Notes: generated by a model not told the origin, from the letters alone. Positions 1 through 8,378 are shown, counted from the stretch's first letter. The stretch: 25,561 bases of DNA from VMCP01 sp964592635 (GCA_964592635.1 CAZQFZ010000027.1:1-25561); one strand, 5' to 3'. Numbers and translations: made by a program.

Positions 1-386
1 TAGAATTTGCAGACTTAATGCGAGAGCAAGGCATGAATTTAAAAGATTCATTAATCGAAGCAGGAAGAACGCGTATGACTCCTGTATTGTTAACCGCTAC
101 CGCAACCATTTCTGGTTTAATTCCTTTAGCAATTGGTTTAAATATGGATTTCGTGACCTTGTTTACGGAGTTCAATCCTCATATTTTCTTTGGTGGAGAT
201 AGCGTTGCTTTCTGGGGTCCTTTGAGTTGGACCATGATTTTTGGATTGGGATTCGCAACGTTCCTGACATTATTCTTGGTTCCTGCGATGTATTATATTA
301 ATGAAAGAGCTAAAGCCCGAATTTATAGAATATTTGGTGTTTCTTACGATCCGGACAAGGAATTACGTCCGAGTAAAAAATCGTAA
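1..386 (+). CDS. RND-family efflux transporter permease, C-terminal fragment
   Basis: This is the last ~128 codons of an inner-membrane RND (AcrB/CzcA-like) proton-driven efflux pump. The reading frame is open from position 3, so the gene begins upstream of the window; the in-frame ATG at 18 is internal. The fragment shows the RND C-terminal pattern: a cytoplasmic/TM10-like segment with AGRTRMTPVLLTA, then TATISGLIPLAIGL, then a last membrane helix ending FLTLFLVPAMYYINER and a short basic tail. The motif FFGGDSVAFWGPLSW between the last two helices is a loop I associate with Bacteroidota RND pumps. The substrate (drug or metal) cannot be told from this end. Such genes usually follow a membrane-fusion-protein gene and a TolC-like gene, which would be off the left edge. 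A strong hairpin terminator lies 48 bases after the stop. Confidence 0.9.
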   Translation, partial: EFADLMREQGMNLKDSLIEAGRTRMTPVLLTATATISGLIPLAIGLNMDFVTLFTEFNPHIFFGGDSVAFWGPLSWTMIFGLGFATFLTLFLVPAMYYINERAKARIYRIFGVSYDPDKELRPSKKS

Positions 387-434
387 TTTGATTCGGAGTT
401 TATTTAAATTCAATAATTAGAATTAAATTTCAAA

Positions 435-463
435 AAGAAAGGCTGCCGTTGGCAGCCTTTCTT
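435..463. terminator. Bidirectional intrinsic terminator
   Basis: A perfect 13-bp stem (435-447 pairing with 451-463, core GGCTGCC/GGCAGCC) with a 3-base loop, flanked by T-rich sequence on the plus side and a longer T run on the minus side. It sits between the convergent RND pump gene and the symporter gene, so it can end both transcripts. Confidence 0.85.
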
Positions 464-632
464 GTTTGTTACAATGTTCAAACGACCATTATAATATATG
501 GTGATACATTGTGGATATAACAAATATTAATATTTAAACATTCCGAACCACATGACTGATTCGAGAAATAGTTCAACTTCAATGTAAATTTCAAATGCGG
601 TATGAACATCACCGGCTCATCGTGCTTCTATT

Positions 633-1871
633 CTACGATTTTGTTTCCCATTTATTTACGGCAGAGGTGGCCAATGCATTTCCCAAAACATTGGTCATAC
701 TTCGACCCATATCGCAAAAATGGTCTATGGGTAAAATTAATGCTATACCTTCAGGGGGAATGTTAAACATGGCACATGTGGCAGTAACTACAACCAAACT
801 TGCACGAGGTACACCTGCTATACCTTTTGAAGTCAACATCAATACAAAAAGCATGGTGATTTGTGTACCTAAATCCAAGGGAATATCATAAGCTTGAGCA
901 ATGAAGATACTTGCAAAAGTCATATACATCATGGATCCATCCAGATTGAAGCTATATCCCAAAGGCAATACAAAATTCACGATGGCAGGTTTATTTCCAA
1001 ATCTCTCTAATTCTTCTGTTAATTTAGGGAAAACGGATTCTGAACTGGTTGTACTAAATGCAATAATCAACGGTTGTTGAATTCTTCTCAAGAGTTCTTT
1101 CAATCGTTTACCTAAAATCAAGAAACCCACCAAAAGGAGTACAATCCACAACACAGCCAAACCCGTATAAAAGCTGCCGATGTAGGTTCCATATATTTTT
1201 AAAACTCCGAGGCCTTTCTTAGAAACAATAGCCGCGACTCCACCAAATACACCCAAAGGTGCAACCCACATGATGTAAGAAACCATTTTCAAGCAAATAT
1301 GTCCCACAACATCTAATGCACCGATCAATGGTTTTGCCTTTTCTCCCATACTGGTCATCGCTAGTCCAAAAATGATGCTAAAAACTACTATTTGTAGAAT
1401 TTCGTTTTCAGCCATTGACTGTATAATACTTTTAGGAAAAACGTGTTGGATAAATTGCTCCACACTAAATCCGTGTGTTGACTGTACCAATTCAGACGCA
1501 CTTTGCGTGTCTATATTATTGAGTTTAATGCCAACACCGGGTTCGAAGAAATTCACCAAAATCAAACCCAAAAACAGACTAACTAAGCTGGCAGAAAAAA
1601 ACCACAACATACTCTTTCCACCTACTCGACCCACTGCTTTGATATCGCCCATTTTTGCAATACCCACAATCAAGGTACTCAACACCAAAGGTGCGAGAAT
1701 CATTTGTATTAATCTAAGAAATATATTGGTGAGTAGTTTTATATTTTGCGCAAAACTACTTGCGAAAGTTTCATTTGCAGATAGGTACACCCATTCGCCA
1801 ATGATAACACCTGCCAACATTCCCAACAGAATTAGAAATGTTAACAGGTGTTTTTTAGGAAATTTCATCAT
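633..1871 (-). CDS. Dicarboxylate/amino acid:cation symporter (DAACS/SDF family)
   Basis: A 412-residue inner-membrane secondary transporter of the GltP/DctA family, importing acidic amino acids or C4-dicarboxylates with Na+ or H+. The family landmarks appear in order: the N-terminal helix with GVIIGEWV; the serine-rich re-entrant loop TTSSESVFPKL; the NFVLPLGYSFNLDGSMMY segment (NxDG); the second re-entrant loop with KGIAGVPRAS; and the last helix with CDMGRSMTNVLGN. In that helix the D and R of DMGR match the aspartate-binding residues of GltPh (D394, R397), which favours an acidic amino acid substrate. The final acidic residue of the GltPh-type GD is Asn here, as in DctA-like members. Start alternatives are two adjacent ATGs (1871 or 1868). 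It lies 29 bases after the coiled-coil gene on the same strand and is probably co-transcribed with it. Exact substrate is an inference. Confidence 0.9.
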   Translation of the reverse strand: MMKFPKKHLLTFLILLGMLAGVIIGEWVYLSANETFASSFAQNIKLLTNIFLRLIQMILAPLVLSTLIVGIAKMGDIKAVGRVGGKSMLWFFSASLVSLFLGLILVNFFEPGVGIKLNNIDTQSASELVQSTHGFSVEQFIQHVFPKSIIQSMAENEILQIVVFSIIFGLAMTSMGEKAKPLIGALDVVGHICLKMVSYIMWVAPLGVFGGVAAIVSKKGLGVLKIYGTYIGSFYTGLAVLWIVLLLVGFLILGKRLKELLRRIQQPLIIAFSTTSSESVFPKLTEELERFGNKPAIVNFVLPLGYSFNLDGSMMYMTFASIFIAQAYDIPLDLGTQITMLFVLMLTSKGIAGVPRASLVVVTATCAMFNIPPEGIALILPIDHFCDMGRSMTNVLGNALATSAVNKWETKS

Positions 1872-1900
1872 CCAAAAACCCGTTTAATGAGGGATAAAAA

Positions 1901-2827
1901 TTATTTTAGTTCGAATGTGTTCTTCTGACGAAGTAAATCACGAGTCCACAACTCAGTAATATATTTGCCTTTCTTCAGCTTCCCTTTTAAAGTACCTTTT
2001 GGTGGAAACGACCATTTCACTTTTTGCAGTGCACCGTCGAAAGTGATAGAGTTTTTCAAAGAATAAACTTTCGATTTGTCTTGCAACGTTTTGTTTGTTA
2101 CAGACAACACACCGCCGTCTGGATCGATCAAGCGAATGGTAACTTCTTCTTCAACCACATTAGTTACCATAGGATTTTCTAACACATCGAATGTAATAGT
2201 AAAACGATCAATGGACTTAGATTTGGTAGTAAGTTTCTTTGCATCATCGAAAGCAGAGGTGATCAAAGTCCCAAACTGTGGGATTCCACCTTTTTCCAAA
2301 CGTTCTTTCAGCTCAACATTTTCGGCTGTTATTGCTTCTTTTTCGTTTTTCACAACTTCAACATCAGCAATCAACTGGTTTTTCTGTGTGGTTAATGAGT
2401 CTACCTGTGCAACCAATTCTTTTATCCTGTTTTTTGCTTCGGATAATTGTTTACGTAGCGCAGAAAGATCCACATTTTTGCCAGACCCAGAACCTGAATT
2501 ATCACCATCTGTGCCTGCCCCATTAATGAGTTGACGCCTTAAACGATTTATTTCACGATAGGCCGCCAAAATTTTTGGATTCTTGTCGCTTTCCAATTCC
2601 GAAATTTTATTGACTAGCGAATCATTCTCAAGTTGGAAACTTATAACTACTGCGTTCAATGAATCTTCGATTCGCAATAATTCCTTTTGCAATGAATCAC
2701 GCACGGCCACCAATTCCAATTGTTTTTTAGCCACTGCATCATTGCTATTCATGTACAAAAACGCATTGGTTCCCGCTGATAGAATCAACAAGATAATCAA
2801 TAGTACTACAAGTCCTGTTCTTTTCAT
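1901..2827 (-). CDS. Membrane-anchored coiled-coil protein of unknown function
   Basis: A 308-residue protein I cannot name. It has one N-terminal hydrophobic segment (residues ~5-26, VVLLIILLILSAG core) that is either an uncleaved signal anchor or a transmembrane helix, with the rest probably periplasmic. Residues ~30-180 are a long heptad-type coiled coil rich in Lys, Glu, Leu and Gln, broken at ~107-118 by a Gly/Ser/Asp-rich linker (GDNSGSGSG). Residues ~190-308 look like a beta-rich domain: TKSKSIDRFTITFDV, then EEVTIRLIDPDGGVL, then WSFPPKGTLKGKLKKGKY, ending in a beta strand. I recall proteins of this layout as hypotheticals in Bacteroidota. It precedes the symporter gene on the same strand. 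No catalytic motif is visible. Confidence 0.75.
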   Translation of the reverse strand: MKRTGLVVLLIILLILSAGTNAFLYMNSNDAVAKKQLELVAVRDSLQKELLRIEDSLNAVVISFQLENDSLVNKISELESDKNPKILAAYREINRLRRQLINGAGTDGDNSGSGSGKNVDLSALRKQLSEAKNRIKELVAQVDSLTTQKNQLIADVEVVKNEKEAITAENVELKERLEKGGIPQFGTLITSAFDDAKKLTTKSKSIDRFTITFDVLENPMVTNVVEEEVTIRLIDPDGGVLSVTNKTLQDKSKVYSLKNSITFDGALQKVKWSFPPKGTLKGKLKKGKYITELWTRDLLRQKNTFELK

Positions 2828-2904
2828 GTGAATAATTAATCTTGCAATAATAGGAAATTTACTTCAGTTATCCGAAAAATCAATGAGTTTGTTTATTTTA
2901 GATT

Positions 2905-4530
2905 CTATTTATTATCGTTTGGTTGTGACAAATCATTGAGTTGATAAATGGAATGTCCAATGAATTTTATTCGATTCTTTTTATCCAATAAAAAATATTG
3001 TGGCATAGATTGCAATTTCATTTTTTTAACATTTTTTGATGTTAATAACCCTTGGATCGATTCAATTTGATACCGATTGTTGTATGAAGATAAATACTTA
3101 GTACTTCCTCCAAAATTCAGCATAATCAACTGGGTATTGGGGTTCAAACGTGCCCATCGGTGCAAGTTCAAACTGTCGCTAATAAATGACTCATTTTCAG
3201 CACTCCAAACATAAATCAGTTTGGATTCAGACTTAATTGACCTAACTGATTTACATTTGTTTTTTTGAGACTTACTTTTGTTATTATTTGCTTTTTCCTT
3301 TTTAACTAAATATTCGAATCGAAAACGAGGAAATTTCTGATTAATTAACAAGGATAAATCATTCTTTTTGGCCAAGCTTGGTGACAATATTATTTCCGTT
3401 ATTGCATTGGAATCTAATTCCGTTTCAGAGTTGAATTGTTCAGTAATGGTATTTGAATTATTTGATTTTACAGAAGTTGATTTTTCAAAGGTTTTCGATT
3501 TGGCTCCAACATTTGGAATGGTTACGTCATATAAATGACCCATCCAAACCAATTGATTTTTTTCTAAAATTGGCTGAGCCAATGAAGCTGAAAATTCATC
3601 ATTTTTTGATGAACCCACCAAAATACGGTCAATGTTTTTGTCTGTGAAACGGCCATTTAAATTCACGTCTTGGATTCCCACAAATACAGTATCTTTATGC
3701 GATGTAAAATCACCATAAATGATATTTTCTCGAACCACTTTAAGACATTCTTTACTACCTACAAATGCTCTACCGTTGCTCAATAATTTTATGGCAGTAT
3801 CTTGCATCGTTGAAAACTGTCTGAATTTATAGTAGGGAAATTTCGATATCAGTATATTCGACTGAGAATTTTGATTGGGGAATGGAACCTTTACATTTTC
3901 GGTGGGATATTTCCACTCAAAAAACACTTCATCAGTAAAGTCAAAATTATTGTTGTAATCAATCCAAATTTTTGTTGGACGATTCGTTACGAATGTGGTT
4001 TCGATGATAAATAATGTATTTAAAGGTTCAATGTCGTTTCCTCGATGTTCATTGAACAAATAGCCGTAATAATATTTATTCCCTGCAACATTATTGGTAT
4101 TTGTTGTTGAATTGGGGAGGATTATTCGCAAGAATTTGGAATCATATTCAGTTTGCCCCAGATTATTCAAAGAATTTCCTGATTTTCGACGATTGGTGTT
4201 ATTTTTTTGCTTTTGATTGGAAAATTCAATTGTAGATTTCACTTTTAAATCCAATGTGTCTGGAACCAAATTGAACGGATCTCCCGAAACTTGATCCAAG
4301 GATCGTTGTACTACATTTCCATTCAATTTGAACAACAACAGCAATCCCATTGATCTACTATTTTCATCATCAGTGGCTGATTTATTGAGAATTACCCTTT
4401 TATTCAAGTCAACTCGATTTGTGGATCTAGGAGTGATTGATTTGTCCGATTGACCTTGAATCGAGATCACTGTAAACCCTAACATCCCCAAGAGTAAAGT
4501 TACTCGTTTAACCAAACTATTTGTTGACAT
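2905..4530 (-). CDS. Secreted protein with degenerate TlpA/thioredoxin-like C-terminal domain
   Basis: I chose the ATG at 4530 (541 residues) because it is followed at once by a signal peptide (KRV, a hydrophobic stretch to residue ~25, then QGQ). An in-frame ATG at 4560 would add ten residues. The N-terminal two thirds is beta-rich and carries two Asp/Asn loops that look calcium-binding: DYNNNFDFTDE (191-201, as in GEVED-type domains) and DVNLNGRFTDKNID (288-301, as in the N-terminal part of some Bacteroidota TlpA-like proteins). Residues ~350-435 are a low-complexity Ser/Asn/Lys linker. Residues ~436-541 read as a thioredoxin fold: KLIYVWSAENESF where FWASWCxxC would stand, then LIMLNFGG, then the cis-proline segment SMPQYFLLDKKNRIKFIG. 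Both redox cysteines are missing, so it should not act as a disulfide reductase; a scaffold or binding role is possible. Function unknown. Confidence 0.7.
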   Translation of the reverse strand: MSTNSLVKRVTLLLGMLGFTVISIQGQSDKSITPRSTNRVDLNKRVILNKSATDDENSRSMGLLLLFKLNGNVVQRSLDQVSGDPFNLVPDTLDLKVKSTIEFSNQKQKNNTNRRKSGNSLNNLGQTEYDSKFLRIILPNSTTNTNNVAGNKYYYGYLFNEHRGNDIEPLNTLFIIETTFVTNRPTKIWIDYNNNFDFTDEVFFEWKYPTENVKVPFPNQNSQSNILISKFPYYKFRQFSTMQDTAIKLLSNGRAFVGSKECLKVVRENIIYGDFTSHKDTVFVGIQDVNLNGRFTDKNIDRILVGSSKNDEFSASLAQPILEKNQLVWMGHLYDVTIPNVGAKSKTFEKSTSVKSNNSNTITEQFNSETELDSNAITEIILSPSLAKKNDLSLLINQKFPRFRFEYLVKKEKANNNKSKSQKNKCKSVRSIKSESKLIYVWSAENESFISDSLNLHRWARLNPNTQLIMLNFGGSTKYLSSYNNRYQIESIQGLLTSKNVKKMKLQSMPQYFLLDKKNRIKFIGHSIYQLNDLSQPNDNK

Positions 4531-4581
4531 AAAATAGAATTTTAGAATACAAAATCGCATTTACATGAATTTACATTGAGG

Positions 4582-4737
4582 TTACTTGCAAAAGCGGAAT
4601 AACATAACAATGATGGCAATTAAAAACATAAACAACGAAATCTTATTGATTCCATGCATCATTCGAAGATTGAAATTCGATTTTGAATCTTTTTCTTTTT
4701 TGAATGTCAAATAGTTCCAGATTTTTTGAAATATCAT
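4582..4737 (-). CDS. Small single-helix membrane protein (DUF6728-like)
   Basis: A 51-residue protein with a basic, aromatic N-terminus (MIFQKIWNYLTFKKEK), a polar middle and a C-terminal membrane helix (ISLFMFLIAIIVMLFRF). The segment NLRMMHGINKIS before the helix resembles a small Bacteroidota family that I recall as DUF6728; this is recognition from memory and not a search result. I chose the ATG at 4737, which leaves 13 bases after the lon stop; an in-frame ATG at 4764 would overlap lon by 14 bases. The close spacing suggests it is transcribed with lon. Function unknown; the topology is a single helix near the C-terminus. Confidence 0.6.
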   Translation of the reverse strand: MIFQKIWNYLTFKKEKDSKSNFNLRMMHGINKISLFMFLIAIIVMLFRFCK

Positions 4738-4750
4738 AATCAAATGTACA

Positions 4751-7231
4751 CTATTTAGAATCATTTTGTTTTAATGCAGCCTGAACATCTATAGGATTTT
4801 TCACTTTTTCAAGTGTTAATGCAATATCCAGCACTTCAAACATATTATTTACAAAATGAAACTTCAAACCTTCAATGTAATCCGGATTGATGTCGTTTAC
4901 ATCCTTTTCGTTCTGTTTACTAAGGATCACTTCCTGGATCCCTGCTCTCTTAGCAGCTAAAATTTTTTCTTTTATTCCACCCACAGGCAGCACCTTCCCT
5001 CTCAAGGTTATTTCGCCAGACATGGCCAAGTGTGTTTTCACTTTACGTTGGGTAAACAACGAAGCCAATGATGTTAAAATGGTTATACCTGCCGATGGAC
5101 CATCTTTGGGGATAGCACCCGCTGGAAAATGAACATGGGCATTCCAGTGGTTAAACACTTCAGGGTTTAGATCCAAATAATCAGCATGGGCTTTCAAGAA
5201 TGTTTGTGCCAAACTTACACTTTCTTTCATGACATCACCCAATTGACCGGTCACTTTCATTTCACCTTTACCGGCAAACAACGTACTTTCAACAAATAGA
5301 ACTGAGCCACCCATAGGACTCCAAGCAAGTCCAGTAACTACACCAGCATAGTTGTTGTTCTCATACATTTCGGGTTCCATTTTTTCGGAGCCCAAAATTT
5401 CCTCTATTTCTTTTTTGGTAATATTTTTTCGTCCACTATCCCCTCTTGCCACTTTATTTGCTACAGATCGAGCTATTCCTGCAATTTTCTTTTCCAAACC
5501 ACGTACTCCACTTTCGCGGGTGTATTGTTCAATTATTTCCCACAAAGCATCATCGTTTAATTTGAGTTGATTGGATTTCAAACCATGGGCCTCTCTTTGT
5601 TTCGGAATCAGATACTTTTTGGCAATTTCCATTTTTTCTTCCATGGAATAACCACTCACATCGATAATTTCCATTCTATCCAACAAGGCCGGTTGAATGG
5701 TATCTAACGAATTAGCTGTAGCTATAAAAAGAACTTTACTTAAGTCATAATCCAATTCCAAATAATTATCGTAAAAGGATGTATTCTGTTCAGGGTCCAA
5801 TACTTCTAACAAAGCGCTACTTGGATCACCTCTAAAATCTCTTCCCAATTTATCAATTTCATCCAAAACAAAAACAGGATTTGATGAACCCACTTTTTTA
5901 ATGGATTGTACAATTCTCCCTGGCATTGCCCCAATATACGTTTTACGATGTCCCCGAATTTCCGATTCATCGTGCAAACCACCCAAACTCATGCGAATGT
6001 ATTTTCTACCTAATGCTCGAGCAATACTTCTTCCTAGAGAAGTTTTACCTACACCAGGAGGTCCATACAAGCAAATAATTGGACTTTTCATATCGCCTTT
6101 TAATTTCAAAACGGCTAGATACTCCAATATTCTTTTTTTTACTTTTTCCAACCCAAAATGATCTTCGTCTAACACTGTAGTAGCATTTTCTAAATCAAAA
6201 TTATCGGTGGTAAACTCATTCCATGGAAGTTCCAACAGAAGTTGAACATAATTTAATCCAACTGAATAATCCGGTGAAGCGGGATTCACTCTAACCAAAC
6301 GGTCGAGCTCCTTATTGAAATGCTCATGAACTTCCTTGGTCCATTTTTTATCGTTCCCCTTTTCCCTTAAATTCTGAATTTCTTTATCTGGGGTATCCGC
6401 GCCTAGCTCCTCTTGTATGGCTCTAATTTGCTGATTCAAAAAATACTCCCGTTGTTGTCGATCCATATCCACCCGAACACGATTTTGGATTTGGTCTTTC
6501 AATTCCAACATTTGTAACTCGTTGGTTACGTATTGTAAAATCTTCTCCCCTCTTTTCTTGGGATCCAATTCTTCTAATATTTGTTGCTTTTCGGCAACTG
6601 AAATATTTAAATTGGAGGCAACAAAATGAATCAAAAACACACTAGAGTCGATATTCTTTAGCGCTATATTGGCTTCTGTTGGTATATTGGGAGATAGATT
6701 GATTATGGAGTTAGAAATATCTCGAATCGACGAAATAATGGCTTCGTATTCTTTATCTTCTTTGAATTTTACATCAGGTTCAGAATGAACTTTAGCCCTT
6801 AAATAAGGTTCTTCGGATGTAACCTCTCCTACTTTAATTCTACGTTTACCTTGTATAATAACCGTTGTAGAACCATCCGGCAACCTCATTACTTTGATAA
6901 TTTTGGCCAAAACTCCGATACCGTAAATATCATCGATTTTTGGATCCTCCACTTCGGCATTTTTTTGGGAAATTACCGCAATGGTTTTGTCGCCTTTATT
7001 TGCATCCCTAACCAACTTGATGGATTTGTCCCTCCCAACAGTTATAGGGAAAATGACACCCGGAAAAAGAACCGTATTTTTAATAGCTAACAACGGTAGT
7101 TCTTCTGGTACATCCATTTTATTGCTTTCATCTTCATCCTGTTTGGAAAATAAAGGCAAAAATTCGGGTGATTCATCCACACTATCCTCCTCGTTATGAA
7201 ATCCTAAAATTTGTGTTTTTTTCGTAAACAT
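4751..7231 (-). CDS. lon: Lon ATP-dependent serine protease
   Basis: Lon is a cytoplasmic hexameric AAA+ protease that unfolds and degrades misfolded and regulatory proteins. From the ATG at 7231 the protein has 826 residues. It shows the N-terminal substrate-binding domain (ELPLLAIKNTVLFPG, ~residue 45 on), a coiled-coil region ending in QREYFLNQQIRAIQEELG, Walker A GPPGVGKT (390-397), Walker B VFVLDEID, and sensor/arginine-finger segments (FIATANSLDTI, LLDRMEII). The protease domain has the catalytic dyad serine in PKDGPSAG (Ser713) and lysine in GGIKEK (Lys756), 43 residues apart as in E. coli Lon. An in-frame TTG at 7261 would add ten residues, but it lies inside the probable -7 promoter box, so the ATG is preferred. 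The N-terminus carries an acidic stretch (EEDSVDESPE, QDEDES). It is divergent from the lipoprotein gene. Confidence 0.97.
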   Translation of the reverse strand: MFTKKTQILGFHNEEDSVDESPEFLPLFSKQDEDESNKMDVPEELPLLAIKNTVLFPGVIFPITVGRDKSIKLVRDANKGDKTIAVISQKNAEVEDPKIDDIYGIGVLAKIIKVMRLPDGSTTVIIQGKRRIKVGEVTSEEPYLRAKVHSEPDVKFKEDKEYEAIISSIRDISNSIINLSPNIPTEANIALKNIDSSVFLIHFVASNLNISVAEKQQILEELDPKKRGEKILQYVTNELQMLELKDQIQNRVRVDMDRQQREYFLNQQIRAIQEELGADTPDKEIQNLREKGNDKKWTKEVHEHFNKELDRLVRVNPASPDYSVGLNYVQLLLELPWNEFTTDNFDLENATTVLDEDHFGLEKVKKRILEYLAVLKLKGDMKSPIICLYGPPGVGKTSLGRSIARALGRKYIRMSLGGLHDESEIRGHRKTYIGAMPGRIVQSIKKVGSSNPVFVLDEIDKLGRDFRGDPSSALLEVLDPEQNTSFYDNYLELDYDLSKVLFIATANSLDTIQPALLDRMEIIDVSGYSMEEKMEIAKKYLIPKQREAHGLKSNQLKLNDDALWEIIEQYTRESGVRGLEKKIAGIARSVANKVARGDSGRKNITKKEIEEILGSEKMEPEMYENNNYAGVVTGLAWSPMGGSVLFVESTLFAGKGEMKVTGQLGDVMKESVSLAQTFLKAHADYLDLNPEVFNHWNAHVHFPAGAIPKDGPSAGITILTSLASLFTQRKVKTHLAMSGEITLRGKVLPVGGIKEKILAAKRAGIQEVILSKQNEKDVNDINPDYIEGLKFHFVNNMFEVLDIALTLEKVKNPIDVQAALKQNDSK

Positions 7232-7258
7232 TGCTCCGTTCTTGCTCAATTGGTATGC

Positions 7259-7292
7259 CAAATATTGCTATTTCACGAAATACGACTTCAAA
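7259..7292 (-). promoter_or_regulatory. Candidate lon promoter (Bacteroidota type)
   Basis: Read on the minus strand there is TTTG (7289-7292), a 22-base spacer and AATATTTG (7259-7266), which matches the Bacteroidota -7 consensus TAnnTTTG at all fixed positions but the first. The box ends 27 bases before the preferred lon ATG. The spacer is longer than in the better promoters of this window, so this is a moderate call. Confidence 0.4.
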
Positions 7293-7352
7293 CATGTCAT
7301 TTGCAAATTTTGAGTTCCTGTTCGGCAGAAAAACTATTAAAATTGTCAGTTT

Positions 7353-7383
7353 GTGTATCAAATTACGACAATTTGACATACAC
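7353..7383. repeat. Imperfect inverted repeat in the lon/lipoprotein divergent region
   Basis: GTGTATCAAATT (7353-7364) faces AATTTG-AC-ATACAC (7370-7383) across a 5-base centre. All 12 positions pair, apart from a 2-base bulge in the right arm. It lies between the two divergent promoters and 25 bases upstream of the lipoprotein -33 element, a position that suits a repressor or activator site. A regulatory role is an inference. Confidence 0.4.
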
Positions 7384-7407
7384 GGTTCACACAATTTAAA
7401 AGAACTA

Positions 7408-7437
7408 TTTGTTATTTTGATGAATTGATTAAATTTG
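7408..7437 (+). promoter_or_regulatory. Promoter of the lipoprotein gene (Bacteroidota -33/-7 type)
   Basis: TTTG at 7408-7411, an 18-base spacer, then TAAATTTG at 7430-7437, an exact match to the TAnnTTTG -7 consensus. The -7 box ends 22 bases before the lipoprotein ATG. The same elements and spacing occur upstream of yceD (20254-20283, minus strand), which supports both. Confidence 0.7.
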
Positions 7438-7459
7438 CGAAACTCACAATTAGAAAAAT

Positions 7460-8296
7460 ATGAAACTAAGAATCATTACATTAGCATTAGCACTTCCCAT
7501 TTTGGCTTTTTTGGGATCATGTGGAACGGAAGAAGCTCCAAAGCCAACAATAAGTCTTCTAGCAGATGGAATCAATGCAAACCAAGATGTAATTGTTGGA
7601 ACAGCCATTAAATTCAGCGTTAAAGCAACTGCTGGATCCGCTGCAATGAAGAACATTGTAATTACGGCTACAATTGCAGGCAAATCTCAAACAATCGTGG
7701 ATTCTGCGTTAACTACAAAAGACATTGCATTTGTGCGTAACCTTAAAGCAGTTGGTTCACCCGGAGATGAAGTTAAATATACATTTACTGCCAACGATGC
7801 AAACGGTGAATCAGCATCCACTTCTGTAACATTGAATGTTTTACCAATTCAAGGATCGTTAGACGGCCAGAGTGGTTTCCAGGTGTACAATGCTGCATCC
7901 GCTGGAATGTACACTGCCTTTGATTTGGCTTTGGCTCAACCTTTGTTGCCAGGTGGTGCATTAACAAATAAAGACATATTGGATGCTACCTTGTCTTCTG
8001 CTCAACAATGGTCTAAAACTTGGAAAAGTGGTAACGGTTCTACCTTCGTTAAAGTTACATCTAACGACTGGAACAACGCTAGTTCTACCACATATTTGTT
8101 CAATCTTTGGAAAGCGAATAAAACCAAAATGACTGAAACTATTTCTGTTGTTAACGGTGATGTAATTTTAGTTCGTTCTGGACAAGCTTTGGATTTCAAT
8201 TTGTTTATCGTAAAGATCACCAATGTTGTTGATTTGCCTGCAATTGGTAACAACAACGACTATGCTCAATTCGATTATAGAGGTGTAATCAAGTAA
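7460..8296 (+). CDS. Surface or periplasmic lipoprotein with Ig-like N-terminal domain
   Basis: A 278-residue protein with a clear lipoprotein signal: MKLR, a hydrophobic core, and the lipobox FLGSC with the lipidated Cys at residue 21. The mature part begins GTEEAPKP. Residues ~28-130 alternate hydrophobic strands (IKFSVKATAG, IVITATIAG, KYTFTANDANG, STSVTLNVL) and look like an Ig/PKD-type beta sandwich. Residues ~132-278 form a second domain (GSLDGQSGFQVYNAAS, aromatic-rich TTYLFNLWKANKT, and a terminal strand NDYAQFDYRGVIK). I do not recognise a named family. The gene is a single transcription unit with a near-consensus promoter and a strong terminator, which suggests high expression. No SusC/SusD partner is next to it. 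Confidence 0.8.
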   Translation: MKLRIITLALALPILAFLGSCGTEEAPKPTISLLADGINANQDVIVGTAIKFSVKATAGSAAMKNIVITATIAGKSQTIVDSALTTKDIAFVRNLKAVGSPGDEVKYTFTANDANGESASTSVTLNVLPIQGSLDGQSGFQVYNAASAGMYTAFDLALAQPLLPGGALTNKDILDATLSSAQQWSKTWKSGNGSTFVKVTSNDWNNASSTTYLFNLWKANKTKMTETISVVNGDVILVRSGQALDFNLFIVKITNVVDLPAIGNNNDYAQFDYRGVIK

Positions 8297-8330
8297 TTGG
8301 TTCAACTTGTTTATAAAATATTTGTAAAAT

Positions 8331-8365
8331 ATACAAAACCCCCGATTTTTTCGGGGGTTTTGTAT
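8331..8365 (+). terminator. Strong intrinsic terminator after the lipoprotein gene
   Basis: A perfect 15-bp stem (8331-8345 with 8351-8365, core CCCCCGA/TCGGGGG) with a TTTTT loop. It begins 34 bases after the lipoprotein stop and ends only 13 bases before the pfkA start codon. The U-rich 3' arm (TTTTGTATTTAATTT) suits plus-strand termination. Confidence 0.9.
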
Positions 8366-8378
8366 TTAATTTGAATCC

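Noticed and set aside
1372..1887. 171-codon plus-strand open frame opposite the symporter gene
   Set aside because: It is antisense to a well-supported transporter and shows no domain; its hydrophobic and cysteine-rich composition is a shadow of the real gene.
2076..2534. 152-codon plus-strand open frame opposite the coiled-coil gene
   Set aside because: Its Ser/Phe/Thr-rich composition is what the complement of Lys/Glu-rich coiled-coil codons gives.
7232..7261. TTG start for lon ten codons upstream
   Set aside because: It requires a rare start codon that lies in the probable -7 box; the ATG at 7231 is sufficient.
7211..7428. Short overlapping plus- and minus-strand open frames in the lon/lipoprotein gap
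   Set aside because: They overlap the lon start and both promoters, lack family features, and use mixed frames; the region is better read as regulatory.
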